Part shown: piece by piece, positions 43,324 through 51,900 of the stretch | Numbering within the stretch: position 1 is the stretch's first letter | How the letters are laid out: the number at the start of each line of letters is the position of its first letter | Origin: UKL13-2 sp044346745 | Lineage (GTDB): Bacteria; Pseudomonadota; Gammaproteobacteria; Burkholderiales; Usitatibacteraceae | DNA: 64,000 nucleotides | Assembly (NCBI GenBank): GCA_044346745.1 | Contig: JBIIYQ010000001.1 | Coordinates: 68,384 to 132,383, forward strand | Direction of reading: 5' to 3' | Notes under the pieces: generated by a model | Database searches by the model: none | Seen by the model: the letters and a program-made list of their open reading frames with translations, nothing else | Told to the model about the DNA's origin: nothing | Made by a program: the position numbers and the translations under genes

Positions 43324-45147
43324 TTAACGAACCGAGTCTTCAGCGAGCATGGCGTCATCCGCCCCCGCACCCTGGTTTTGTGAGCCCGCGACCCGTAGCA
43401 CTTCTTCCAGGCTAGTCAACCCCTGTGCGGCCTTAATCAACCCATCTTCACGCAACGTGCGGAATTTCCAAGCGCCTGGGCCCCGGCGGGCAATTTCAGC
43501 GAGTTCCATCGACGAGCGCCGCGCCACAATCGCGTCTTGAATGTCTGGCGTGACCGTCAGCAACTCGTGGATGCCGGAGCGCCCACGATATGATCCTGCG
43601 TCGTCATTGCCGGAGGCGGGCGCCATCAACGCTGCCTTCGCTGGCATGGCTTCTGGATAACGGGCTGCGAGTGAAGCGAATTCTTCGCCCAACCATCGCG
43701 GCGTCGCCACTGGCGCGGATTTTCTCGGGTCAAGCTTTCGCACCAATCGCTGCGCGAGCACGGCTCGCACCGAAGTAGCAAGCAGAAACGGCTCAATTCC
43801 CATTTCCAGCAAGCGAGTGAACGCAGACGGCGCGTCGTTGGTGTGGATCGTTGCCAATACGAGGTGCCCCGTCAGTGCAGATTGAATGGCGATCTCTGCC
43901 GTCTCCGCGTCACGAATCTCACCAATCATGATCACGTCGGGATCGTGGCGCAGGATCGAGCGTAACGCTCGGGCAAATGTGTAACCAATATCCGAGTGTG
44001 TCTGAATCTGGGTGATGCCCGACATGCGGTATTCAACCGGGTCTTCTACCGTGACAATCTTTAGGCTGCGATCATTAATCGCCGACAGCGCGGAATAAAG
44101 CGTTGTACTTTTACCCGAGCCGGTGGGGCCGGTAACAAGCACGATGCCGTTCGGTTGTTTCAATATCTCTTGGAAGGCCTTCAGAATATCCGGTGACATG
44201 CCCAACGACGCCAATGAGAGATCCGCGCGTTCTTTTGGCAGCAGGCGCAGCACCAATGACTCGCCATGCACGCCGGGAATCGCCGAGACACGAATATCCA
44301 TTTCGACACCCGACACACGAGTGGTGATACGTCCATCCTGCGGCAAACGTCGCTCCGCAATATCCAGCCCGGAAATCAATTTCACCCGTGAGGCGATGGC
44401 ATCAAACCCATCTCGTGGCCGCGCCATCCGTGTTTGTAATACGCCGTCAACCCGTAACCGCACTTCAAAATCTTGTTCACCCGGCTCAATGTGGATGTCG
44501 GAGGCTCGTTCATCGACCGCTTGTGCCAGTACATTGTTTACAAATTCAATTACAGGCGCTTCCTCGGCGAGCTCACGCAGATAGTTCGCGTCGCCTAGAT
44601 TGCCGACACGTACGCGCCCGCCTCTCTCGGTGTCCCGCAGCATCTGTGTCAGGCTCGCCATATCGTTACTACGCCCCCAGCAGAATTGAAAGGTCCTAGC
44701 GGTGGCGGCGTGGGCGACCAATTCATTCAACTCGCGATCGAGCGGATCTTTTGCCGCAATCAATAGCTGGTTGGCGCGCATAAACGGTACCGCTTCACGC
44801 CCCTGCCACCAAGATGTCGTGAGAGCAAAGAACGTAACAGCCTCCGCGACCTCAGCAATAGTAGGCAGCGCATCAGAAGCCAGTAGCGAAATATCCGTCT
44901 GCTCACTCAAGTGCGGTAATAGCGCCTCTTCAGACAAAGCGCCCATGCGCACTAACACCGCGCCCAGACGTCCACTTGCTGGCCGCAAGGCCGTGAGCGC
45001 TGCGACACCCGGCATCCCCTTACCCATCTCCTGCTGGAAGGCGAGCGCCTTTTCTACATCTGTTTGCGAAATTTTTCCCGCCGCTACCAGCCGAGCGCCG
45101 ATAACGTCGTGGTCAAGAGCTGCTGTCATGATCGTTTGTGTTTGCAT
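43324..45147 (-). CDS. gspE: Type II secretion assembly ATPase GspE
   Basis: GspE powers pseudopilus assembly in type II secretion. The 607-residue protein has an N-terminal MshEN-like domain (GARLVAAGKISQTDVEKALA), then the motor: Walker A GPTGSGKST near 335-345, an Asp box IVTVEDPVEYR, Walker B VIMIGEIRDAET and a His box TGHLVLATIHTND. The cysteine-based zinc module expected after QRLVRKL is missing; the stretch there has no CxxC pair. Met7 is an alternative start. Part of its N-terminal domain is duplicated at about 46060-46527. It is followed by gspF. Confidence 0.92.
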   Translation of the reverse strand: MQTQTIMTAALDHDVIGARLVAAGKISQTDVEKALAFQQEMGKGMPGVAALTALRPASGRLGAVLVRMGALSEEALLPHLSEQTDISLLASDALPTIAEVAEAVTFFALTTSWWQGREAVPFMRANQLLIAAKDPLDRELNELVAHAATARTFQFCWGRSNDMASLTQMLRDTERGGRVRVGNLGDANYLRELAEEAPVIEFVNNVLAQAVDERASDIHIEPGEQDFEVRLRVDGVLQTRMARPRDGFDAIASRVKLISGLDIAERRLPQDGRITTRVSGVEMDIRVSAIPGVHGESLVLRLLPKERADLSLASLGMSPDILKAFQEILKQPNGIVLVTGPTGSGKSTTLYSALSAINDRSLKIVTVEDPVEYRMSGITQIQTHSDIGYTFARALRSILRHDPDVIMIGEIRDAETAEIAIQSALTGHLVLATIHTNDAPSAFTRLLEMGIEPFLLATSVRAVLAQRLVRKLDPRKSAPVATPRWLGEEFASLAARYPEAMPAKAALMAPASGNDDAGSYRGRSGIHELLTVTPDIQDAIVARRSSMELAEIARRGPGAWKFRTLREDGLIKAAQGLTSLEEVLRVAGSQNQGAGADDAMLAEDSVR

Positions 45148-45209
45148 GCGCCTAGGTCCGGTGGGTCGGTATTGTAAAGCGTGCCCGCATAGACTATCGC
45201 CCGGAAAAT

Positions 45210-45878
45210 TTATTGCGGCACTGCACGAACGACGTACTGCAGCGGCAATGCGTCTGCTAGCGCTATTTTGGGGTCAACGCCCGCTGTTTGAGCCATTTTC
45301 TCAATAATAGGTAAAAACTTTTCTCGACCCGGTTCATCGAAAATTCTAGACGTACCCGTCTCGATACGGAATCCAGCCTGCTCAAAAAGTTCAATCATCG
45401 TTTGTCTCGTAAACCAACGAAGATGTGTCTTATCTAGGAGTCCACTTGCCTCGTATCGAAAATCACCGATACTCAATTTCGCCTGTAAGGACCAGTGCTG
45501 TGCATTGGGAATACATGCGACCACCACTCCATTTTCCGGCATCGTCGCGCGGATGCGCTGAAGTACCGCCCAAGGATTCCGTAAATGCTCTAACGTATCG
45601 CCAAAAATCCAACAATCCGCATCGGCACAAGTCTGCCAAAACGCGTCTGGTGCGACTTCGATGTCCAGCGTCAAACATTCGTCGCAGTACCGCTCAGCAA
45701 GTACGGTGTATTGTTCATCAATTTCGATCCCCACGTAATGGCACGCGGGCGACAGCAACTTGAACTCCCGCGCAAGGGCACCAGAACTACATCCCACCTC
45801 TACGAGCCTTCGCGAGCCAAACGGGATAAGCCCTAGCGGGTCGGGATTATGGTGTTCATGGACAGGTGTTTGCTGCAC
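45210..45878 (-). CDS. Class I SAM-dependent methyltransferase
   Basis: The 222-residue protein has motif I RLVEVGCSSGALAREF near residues 24-39, an acidic binding residue in YVGIEIDEQY, and DTLEHLRNPWAVL near 94, the usual layout of methyltransferases found in glycan clusters. The substrate is unknown. It lies between gspE and a duplicated gspE fragment, and its start overlaps the end of that fragment's open frame by 23 bases. Its insertion probably followed or caused the duplication. Confidence 0.85.
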   Translation of the reverse strand: MQQTPVHEHHNPDPLGLIPFGSRRLVEVGCSSGALAREFKLLSPACHYVGIEIDEQYTVLAERYCDECLTLDIEVAPDAFWQTCADADCWIFGDTLEHLRNPWAVLQRIRATMPENGVVVACIPNAQHWSLQAKLSIGDFRYEASGLLDKTHLRWFTRQTMIELFEQAGFRIETGTSRIFDEPGREKFLPIIEKMAQTAGVDPKIALADALPLQYVVRAVPQ

Positions 45879-46527
45879 TTAAGACCCCCATTTTTCGCGA
45901 TATTTTTGATAAGCCTTGTGCCAAGCATAGGAACCAAAGCTTCCGCCGCTCTCGTGCGCCAATGCGATGTTGCACGTACCGCAGGTGACGCCCTTTGTCT
46001 CCGATTAACGACAAAAATCGAGGTGTTAGAAATGAAAATCGAACCGCCATCAAAAAACAGTTCGTTTGCCCAAAGAGTTGGGCTGTCCTAGCACCTGCCG
46101 CGTGTGCCACCAATTCATTTAACTCACGCTCCAGCGGATTTTTTGCCGCAATCAGCAGTTGGTTGGCACGCATAAACGGTACCGCTTCGCGCCCCTGCCA
46201 ACAAGAAGTGGTCGACGCCAAGAGGGGCACAGCCTCCGCGACCGCAGCACTATCAGGCAGCGCATCGGAAGCCAGCAGCGAAATATCCGTCTGTTCACTC
46301 AACTCCGGTAACAGCGCTTCTTCAGACAGAGCGCCCATTCGCACCAGCACCGCCCCCAGACGTCCACTCGCAGGCCGCAAGGTCGTGAGTGCTGCGGCAC
46401 CATGCATCGCTTTCCCCATCTCCTGTTGGAAGGTGAGCGCTTTTCCTACATCGGTTTGCGAAATCTTACCCGCTGCTACCAGCCGCTCGCCGATGGTGTC
46501 GCTTGTAATTTCTGCGGTCACGGTCAT
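45856..46527 (-). pseudogene. Duplicated gspE N-terminal fragment
   Basis: The first 155 or so codons, from 46527 down to about 46060, closely match the N-terminal domain of gspE: shared stretches include RLVAAGKISQTDV, RPASGRLGAVLVRMGALSEE and GREAVPFMRANQLLIAAK. After AARTAQLFG-like sequence the match stops and the frame runs on for about 65 unrelated codons into the methyltransferase start. The ATPase domain is absent. It could still make a free MshEN-like domain, since the duplicated part has no stop or frameshift, but I judge it a gene remnant. Confidence 0.8.
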
Positions 46528-47092
46528 TCGAGTTCAAACACAGTGGATATACCGGTTGTGTCGTAAAGAATACTTCGAGTAGCGGCAGGAACCACCATGA
46601 ACTAGTTCCACCGCAGCGACAAATACATCTCCGCAAACGTCGAATCTGACCGCTATCGGCAGCCATACCTACCGCTCATCAGCTACACAGCGAATAGCGC
46701 GTGAATGTGATTTTTTACACTTGCACTACGATTTAAGACAAAATATTCTCGCACATGCAGTGAGGCGACACAGTAGAGCAACATTCACATCTCAGGACTC
46801 GAGAAGTTACGAGAGATACTTAATGCGACTTCTCAAATCATCGACGATGTTGTAATATTGCAACACAACCGACACAAATCCGAGAGAAACGTATGCGGAT
46901 TTGCAATGTGGCAAAGATTTCTTTACCATTGTCGAGACGTCGTTATAAACTCACGGCGTCAGCTAGGCGGAGTACGATTCTTTGAAGGCAATTCCATCGC
47001 GCCGGCGCGATTACAAAAAGAACGAGCTGCCAAGCTAAACCGTTATGAAAAATTTTCGTTAGATCTAACACAATCCTTCAAAGGAGACAGTA
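46528..47092 (+). promoter_or_regulatory. AT-rich control region upstream of the surface-protein gene
   Basis: These 565 bases hold no convincing gene. A candidate promoter, TTTACC (46922-46927) and TATAAA (46944-46949) with a 16-base spacer, lies about 143 bases before the surface-protein start. A near-palindrome, GTTGTAATATTGCAAC (46849-46864), and an inverted repeat AAATCCG/CGGATTT (46876-46902) precede it and could be operators. AAAGGAGA six bases before the ATG at 47093 is a strong ribosome-binding site. Confidence 0.45.
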
Positions 47093-48532
47093 ATGAGAGT
47101 TTCAAAGAATCAAATTACCCTGTTGAGCGCTGCGGTTAGCGCGTTGTTCGCAGTTGGTGCACAGGCGCAAAACGTGTTGCTGAGTTCATCAAACCCGACC
47201 GTTTCGGCGAGTACCGCTAGGGTCTACGTATCTGAAACCAACAACAACACTCCAATCGCTACTACTGGTTTTAACGTTAACACCATTTTGGGTATCGGTA
47301 CTTCGTCGAACCAGCAGCGTTATGTGAAGTACACCCTGACCAATGCGACGTTCCAATCAGCAGTCTTGGGCAACAGCATCACTAACGTTGTTATTAACGC
47401 CAACACCGTCACAACCAACACTATTACGCCGACCGTCGCGTTTGGTGGTGCAGCGGGTACCAATAGCGTTATTTTCCAAATCACAACACCAAACGGCGCG
47501 AACATCGTTGATGGTATTCAATTTAATATTATCGGCGGCGTTAACGTAACTTCGGCCCCAACTACCGCTACGATCACCTACGAAGTTTATGAGTTCTTGT
47601 CTGACGCTCAGTCAGCGCCAACCAAAGTACTTTATGGCCCACGCACTGGCAATATCGCGTCGTTTGCGTCTGGTTATCGGTTCCAAAACAACAGCACCTC
47701 ATTGCCGACCCAGGTTGCGACCTCCCTTTCCGGGTTCCTGAGCTTTAACAACGGTGCTTCCGGGTCTAGCGCAATTGCGGCCAACCAAGCGTTGCTCGGC
47801 TTGCTTGATATCGTTATTACGCCCAACTCCACCACTACCTTCCTGCCAAACGGGACCGCGATCGGTGCTCTTACCGATATCTTGGGTGCTTCCGGTTCGC
47901 AAGTAACGGTTACCGGTGATTTCTCGGCAGCAGCAGCCGCGAATAACGCCATCACGTTGAACAGTGTTAACGCAGTCGGCGGCACCCCGTTCAACGCGAC
48001 CACAGTTGTGTTTAACATCGACGCGACAACGTTTGGTGTTAATAAACAGCTCCGGTACACTACGAATGGCACCTCGCAAATCGTAGCGGTCCCAAGCTAT
48101 AGCGCTTCGTTGAGTGCTGCACCAAATGGCACGACGTTTAAGACCACAACGGCATCCATCTCGAGCATCGGATCGGTGACTCGTGACGGTTCTACGTATG
48201 AGTCGCCATGGGCATCGGCTACGCCTGGCTACCTCAGCCGCTACTTCCTGACACAAACATCAGGCGCGACGGTGACTTGGAGCGCGATTGTCAGAAGTCC
48301 AAATGGTCCTGTAACCGGTGGAACGACAAATGGCACGCTAGTATCAGGTCAAGTGAGCCAAATCACATTGGCCTCACTGTTGCCGACTGACACCTCGGCG
48401 CTCGTAGGTCCATTCCAGGTAACGTTTACGATTGCGGCTGATTCATCCCAAGTCCGCGGTACTTATGTGATTTCAAACACAAACACTGGAACTACGTCAG
48501 TTGTTCCGCTGTACCGCACATCCGCTCAGTAA
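47093..48532 (+). CDS. Secreted surface-array (S-layer-like) protein
   Basis: I recognise no named family. The 479-residue protein starts with a clear signal peptide: basic MRVSKNQ, a hydrophobic core, and a probable cut after AQA (residue 25). The mature part is rich in Thr, Asn, Ser, Ala, Val and Gly, looks like repetitive beta strands, and contains no Cys, no His and no Met. That composition matches S-layer and other abundant surface proteins, and offers many Ser/Thr sites for O-glycosylation. A strong ribosome-binding site, a long leader and a perfect terminator suggest high expression. Neighbouring gspE/F/G and OGT-like genes suggest export by type II secretion and glycosylation; both are inferences. 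Confidence 0.6.
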   Translation: MRVSKNQITLLSAAVSALFAVGAQAQNVLLSSSNPTVSASTARVYVSETNNNTPIATTGFNVNTILGIGTSSNQQRYVKYTLTNATFQSAVLGNSITNVVINANTVTTNTITPTVAFGGAAGTNSVIFQITTPNGANIVDGIQFNIIGGVNVTSAPTTATITYEVYEFLSDAQSAPTKVLYGPRTGNIASFASGYRFQNNSTSLPTQVATSLSGFLSFNNGASGSSAIAANQALLGLLDIVITPNSTTTFLPNGTAIGALTDILGASGSQVTVTGDFSAAAAANNAITLNSVNAVGGTPFNATTVVFNIDATTFGVNKQLRYTTNGTSQIVAVPSYSASLSAAPNGTTFKTTTASISSIGSVTRDGSTYESPWASATPGYLSRYFLTQTSGATVTWSAIVRSPNGPVTGGTTNGTLVSGQVSQITLASLLPTDTSALVGPFQVTFTIAADSSQVRGTYVISNTNTGTTSVVPLYRTSAQ

Positions 48533-48547
48533 GAGGCTTTATTTGAC

Positions 48548-48575
48548 AAAAAAGGGAGCTTCGGCTCCCTTTTTT
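48548..48575. terminator. Perfect terminator after the surface-protein gene
   Basis: AAAAAAGGGAGC pairs perfectly with GCTCCCTTTTTT over 12 bp around the stable tetraloop TTCG, ending in a T run. It lies 16 bases after the surface-protein stop. Confidence 0.95.
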
Positions 48576-48620
48576 GTTTATTGAAATCACCAATAGCACA
48601 TCGTCCCTCGCTCTGTACTC

Positions 48621-49421
48621 ATGAACTCCGCCACATTTATCGAACGTCTACCATCCCTCTGTATCTCCATCCTTCTAGCAACGTTCCTCTGCTCACCCCG
48701 AGTCGATGCGGCTACCCACAAAATGCGTGCTGGCCATCACGAGCCCAACCTTGCGATCTTGTACGACCAAGTGATTGCCGAATTGAAGCGCGGAGAAACC
48801 GCCGTCTTCTTTGTTCCCCTAGACACAGCCGGCATCGATCAAACAGACCAGCCAGAATGGTGGAAGAACTGCACGTTAACTCGAATTATTTCTGCACACG
48901 GCATGGAGCAAGCAGCAGCGGTCAAACGCGCGATTTTGCAGCTTGGACTGCAGATCGATTTTGTTGTATCAAGCGAGTTGTGCAGCGCGTTATCAACCTA
49001 TACATTTGTGCTTGGGAACAATCGGCTCCATCGTTTTTTCATCATCCCCGACCTCAATCCTCTCGAAGTCCGTCCACGTTCAGCCCTCAACGATTCCATT
49101 GCCGAAGCGCAGCTACGGTCTCACATTCAAAACCTATGGGTCGACTCGGTCAAATTTCTGTTTGGCTCCCCATTACCTCTATCTGCTGCCCCGCATCCGG
49201 TTATCGCTGATCTTTCGCCGGGCGAAAGCGCAATCTTCAAGGCTCCCCGCGACGCCGAACTGGTGTTGGTTGCACGCCTAAACTGGCGGCAGTGGGAGGA
49301 GATGGGCAATTATTTTGTTGCCAAGCGAGGAACCCCACCGAAAACCGCAAAAAAGGTAATAACGTCTCAAAAAGCGCAGTCGGATGAAAGAACGCAACCA
49401 GCATTACAGCCAATGCGCTAA
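48621..49421 (+). CDS. Secreted histidine-phosphatase-fold protein, catalytic residues lost
   Basis: The 266-residue protein has an N-terminal signal peptide (hydrophobic LCISILLATFLC, probable cut after VDA). It then follows the histidine phosphatase layout: a first strand TAVFFVPLDTAG, a GMEQAAAVKRAILQLGLQID helix, and VVSSELCSALSTYTF. In active members the first motif reads R-H-G/A and the third S-S-x-x-x-R-A; here Pro-Leu replaces Arg-His and Ser replaces the Arg. So the fold is kept but the phosphohistidine is gone. It may act as a binding or scaffold protein outside the cytoplasm. It lies between the surface-protein gene and gspG. Confidence 0.65.
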   Translation: MNSATFIERLPSLCISILLATFLCSPRVDAATHKMRAGHHEPNLAILYDQVIAELKRGETAVFFVPLDTAGIDQTDQPEWWKNCTLTRIISAHGMEQAAAVKRAILQLGLQIDFVVSSELCSALSTYTFVLGNNRLHRFFIIPDLNPLEVRPRSALNDSIAEAQLRSHIQNLWVDSVKFLFGSPLPLSAAPHPVIADLSPGESAIFKAPRDAELVLVARLNWRQWEEMGNYFVAKRGTPPKTAKKVITSQKAQSDERTQPALQPMR

Positions 49422-49451
49422 TCTACGCATTCGGCAACATGGAAACGCTTT

Positions 49452-49892
49452 ATGCACGCGAATCAACGTAAGGTCTCGGGTTTCACTCTGATGGAAATGC
49501 TGGTGGTGTTGGCCATCATCGGCCTTATCGTTGGCATGGTCGGCCCGCGTATTTTGGGAACCGTCGACCGCGAGGCCCCCAAAATCGCCGCAACCCAGGC
49601 GAAACTCCTGCGCGGCGCTATTGAGAACTTCCGCTTAGATGTAGGTCGGTATCCGACGACACAAGAAGGCTTGGCGGTGCTGATTACCAAACCTATCGAT
49701 ACAACGATTGCCGCGCGTTGGCGCGGCCCGTATACCGATGGTGATGTGCCGATGGATCCATGGAAGAATCCGTATCAATACAGCCTGCCGGGATCGAATG
49801 GCCAACCCTTTGCGTTGTATTCAATGGGCTCCGACGGGAAACGCGGTGGTGAGGGTGACGCAGCAGATATTGGAATTCTTCCGCCAGGGTAG
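49452..49892 (+). CDS. gspG: Type II secretion major pseudopilin GspG
   Basis: GspG subunits build the pseudopilus that pushes substrates through the outer membrane. The 146-residue protein has a short leader cut after Gly10, followed by FTLMEMLVVLAIIGLIVGMV with the conserved Glu5. The C-terminal region has RYPTTQEGLAVLITKP, GPYTDGDVPMDPWKNPYQYS and the calcium-binding-type SMGSDGKRGGEGDAADI loop, all typical of GspG. It is on the opposite strand from gspE/gspF. The minor pseudopilins and secretin are not in the window. Confidence 0.95.
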   Translation: MHANQRKVSGFTLMEMLVVLAIIGLIVGMVGPRILGTVDREAPKIAATQAKLLRGAIENFRLDVGRYPTTQEGLAVLITKPIDTTIAARWRGPYTDGDVPMDPWKNPYQYSLPGSNGQPFALYSMGSDGKRGGEGDAADIGILPPG

Positions 49893-49937
49893 CGTGCGAC
49901 CCAATAAAAGTACGACGGTAAGTCCGCTAGCACCGCA

Positions 49938-51824
49938 TTACCGAAGATCGATATCAGCAGGTGCGGCGCCGATTGCCCGCCTGCTCCAGGCCATCCGATA
50001 AGCCCGCTCAAGACTGTCGATCATGCTCTCTGTGCACATTAGCAACGATTGACTCATCCGATCGCGAAGTCCTTGATGAAGCGACTTTAGCCGATCCAAG
50101 TCCGTGGCGAGATCCGTCGCCTTTTTGACATATTCAACCTCTGACTCTGCGACTAAGTCTTCACAACCCACCGCAGAAAGAACACTCTTCGCTGCGCCCC
50201 CAAAACCTCGCGGCAGCCACATTGCAATGACCGGTACACCAGTCCAAAGGGCATCACAGACAACAGTTCCACCTACATACGGGAAGCTATCTAACAGAAT
50301 GTCGACTTCCGCTAGATGCCGAAAATAGGTCTGAGGATCAGATAGTCCGTAAAAATTAACGCGCGAAGCGCCAATTCCCCTTCCTCTAAAGAACTGCAAA
50401 ATTTTGCTTTGCTGGTGCCGTGACGGTACCACCATCGAAATGCAACTATCGGGCGTTGCCGCGAGGATTTCAGCAAAGCACCTCAGCGCAGAATCCGTTA
50501 GTTTTGACGATGCCGAAAACACGCCAAAGCTAATTTTTTTGTTTATCTCAAACGGGCTCCGACTTCTTTCTTCACCGTCCACAGACGGTCGATAACAGTA
50601 CTGCGATGGCAGCCTGATCAATCTTTCTGTAAAGAGCGACTCCGTCAGGCTAGGTGGATTCGCCGCGAAATCCGTAATATGGTAGTCAATCGCTGTGGTC
50701 CCCATGGATGCTAGGTACCCTAGCCAAGACATTTGCAACGGCGCAGGGCGTCGACGCAACACCTGGAATCGGTTTCCAGCGATGTAGCCTGACAGGTCTA
50801 CGATGATATCGATACCAAGTCCCTCGATCCATTTCGCCGCCTCTTCATCGTTGTAAACTGAAAGGTCGTGGAACTCATCCGCGGCGTCGATGTATTCACG
50901 CGTGATCTCGTCACGCCCGCCAACACTTGAAAGCGCGTAGATGCGAAAATTCTTGCGATTGTGCGCGCGCATAACATGTGGAACAAAACAGGTGATTGGG
51001 AAGCGACGAAAATGGTTGGAGAAGTAGGCAATTTTTAGGAGCGACTTCTCGGTATCCCTCACTTCGTGAACGGACGGCGTAATAACCGCATCGCGTGCGC
51101 TGGAATAACGAATGTGCACCTCGCGTAGCGCCTCAGCATCTACTCCATCGCTCGCAGTTGCCGCCATGGTCCAATTCGACCCTCCCTCATCATTCTTTGG
51201 ATCCAACACAAATGCCGCTTCAGAAAGCGCCACGGCTTCCTTCTGGTACCCACAGTTAAATTGAGCGGCCGCTGCCATCCGAAGTGCAAGTGCATAGCCT
51301 GGGTTGATCTTGGCTGCGCGTAGGAACGTTTCCCGTGCCGCATCATTCTTTCCCGCCTTTTCCTGCGCGTGCCCAAGTTCGCATAAAAGTTGTGCCTGCA
51401 GTGGAAGGTATTTGGACGCCCTCTCAAGTTCGCGAACAGCTTCTGCAAACATCCCTTGATCAAGATAAGTTAGACCCAATTGCTGCAGACGCCGGCCCTC
51501 CAAAATGGGGCTCAGTTTGACCCCTCGATGTCCGCCCCGCAACATATCTTCAGCCGCCGCAAAATTCTGCATCAGCCGGTGAGCACCAGCGATGATTAAA
51601 GTCACCTCATAACGCTTAACACCATCCAATACGGCAAGTCTACTTGCAAGATTCAGCGCGATGCTCGGTTGCCGCCCCAATATCGCAACGGTCGCACAAA
51701 TCTCGATCGCCTCCGCACTTTTGGGCTCATCAAGCATCCACTTCTCGGCAGCAAGATAGGCTTCGTTAACTTCCCCCCTGCTTAGACAAGCGGCAATTTG
51801 GGCTTTCCTATGTAAAGCAGACAT
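49938..51824 (-). CDS. TPR-containing GT41 glycosyltransferase (OGT/SPINDLY-like), His variant
   Basis: The protein resembles O-linked GlcNAc transferase/SPINDLY enzymes, which glycosylate Ser or Thr in proteins. The 628 residues begin with degenerate TPR repeats to about 220. The catalytic part includes IAYFSNHFRRFPI, LQMSWLGYLASMGTTAIDYH, FSASSKLTD (the nucleotide-sugar Lys) and SFPYVGGTVVCDALWTGVPV. At the position of the active-site His of human OGT (His498) it has Phe. It converges on gspG. A role in modifying the nearby surface protein is inferred. Confidence 0.85.
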   Translation of the reverse strand: MSALHRKAQIAACLSRGEVNEAYLAAEKWMLDEPKSAEAIEICATVAILGRQPSIALNLASRLAVLDGVKRYEVTLIIAGAHRLMQNFAAAEDMLRGGHRGVKLSPILEGRRLQQLGLTYLDQGMFAEAVRELERASKYLPLQAQLLCELGHAQEKAGKNDAARETFLRAAKINPGYALALRMAAAAQFNCGYQKEAVALSEAAFVLDPKNDEGGSNWTMAATASDGVDAEALREVHIRYSSARDAVITPSVHEVRDTEKSLLKIAYFSNHFRRFPITCFVPHVMRAHNRKNFRIYALSSVGGRDEITREYIDAADEFHDLSVYNDEEAAKWIEGLGIDIIVDLSGYIAGNRFQVLRRRPAPLQMSWLGYLASMGTTAIDYHITDFAANPPSLTESLFTERLIRLPSQYCYRPSVDGEERSRSPFEINKKISFGVFSASSKLTDSALRCFAEILAATPDSCISMVVPSRHQQSKILQFFRGRGIGASRVNFYGLSDPQTYFRHLAEVDILLDSFPYVGGTVVCDALWTGVPVIAMWLPRGFGGAAKSVLSAVGCEDLVAESEVEYVKKATDLATDLDRLKSLHQGLRDRMSQSLLMCTESMIDSLERAYRMAWSRRAIGAAPADIDLR

Positions 51825-51900
51825 TGCTGCTAGCCGTGCAATGCGTAGATGGCAGTCGCCAAGGCGCCACTCACTAAGGTATCTCTGTCGATAATTCCCC

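Noticed and set aside
45856..46527. Second complete gspE gene
   Set aside because: Only the N-terminal domain is present. Walker A, Walker B and His boxes are absent and the remaining codons match nothing in gspE.
47674..48256. Two antisense frames (132 and 185 codons) within the surface-protein gene
   Set aside because: They lie entirely inside a gene with a good signal peptide, ribosome-binding site and terminator, and are best explained by its codon composition.
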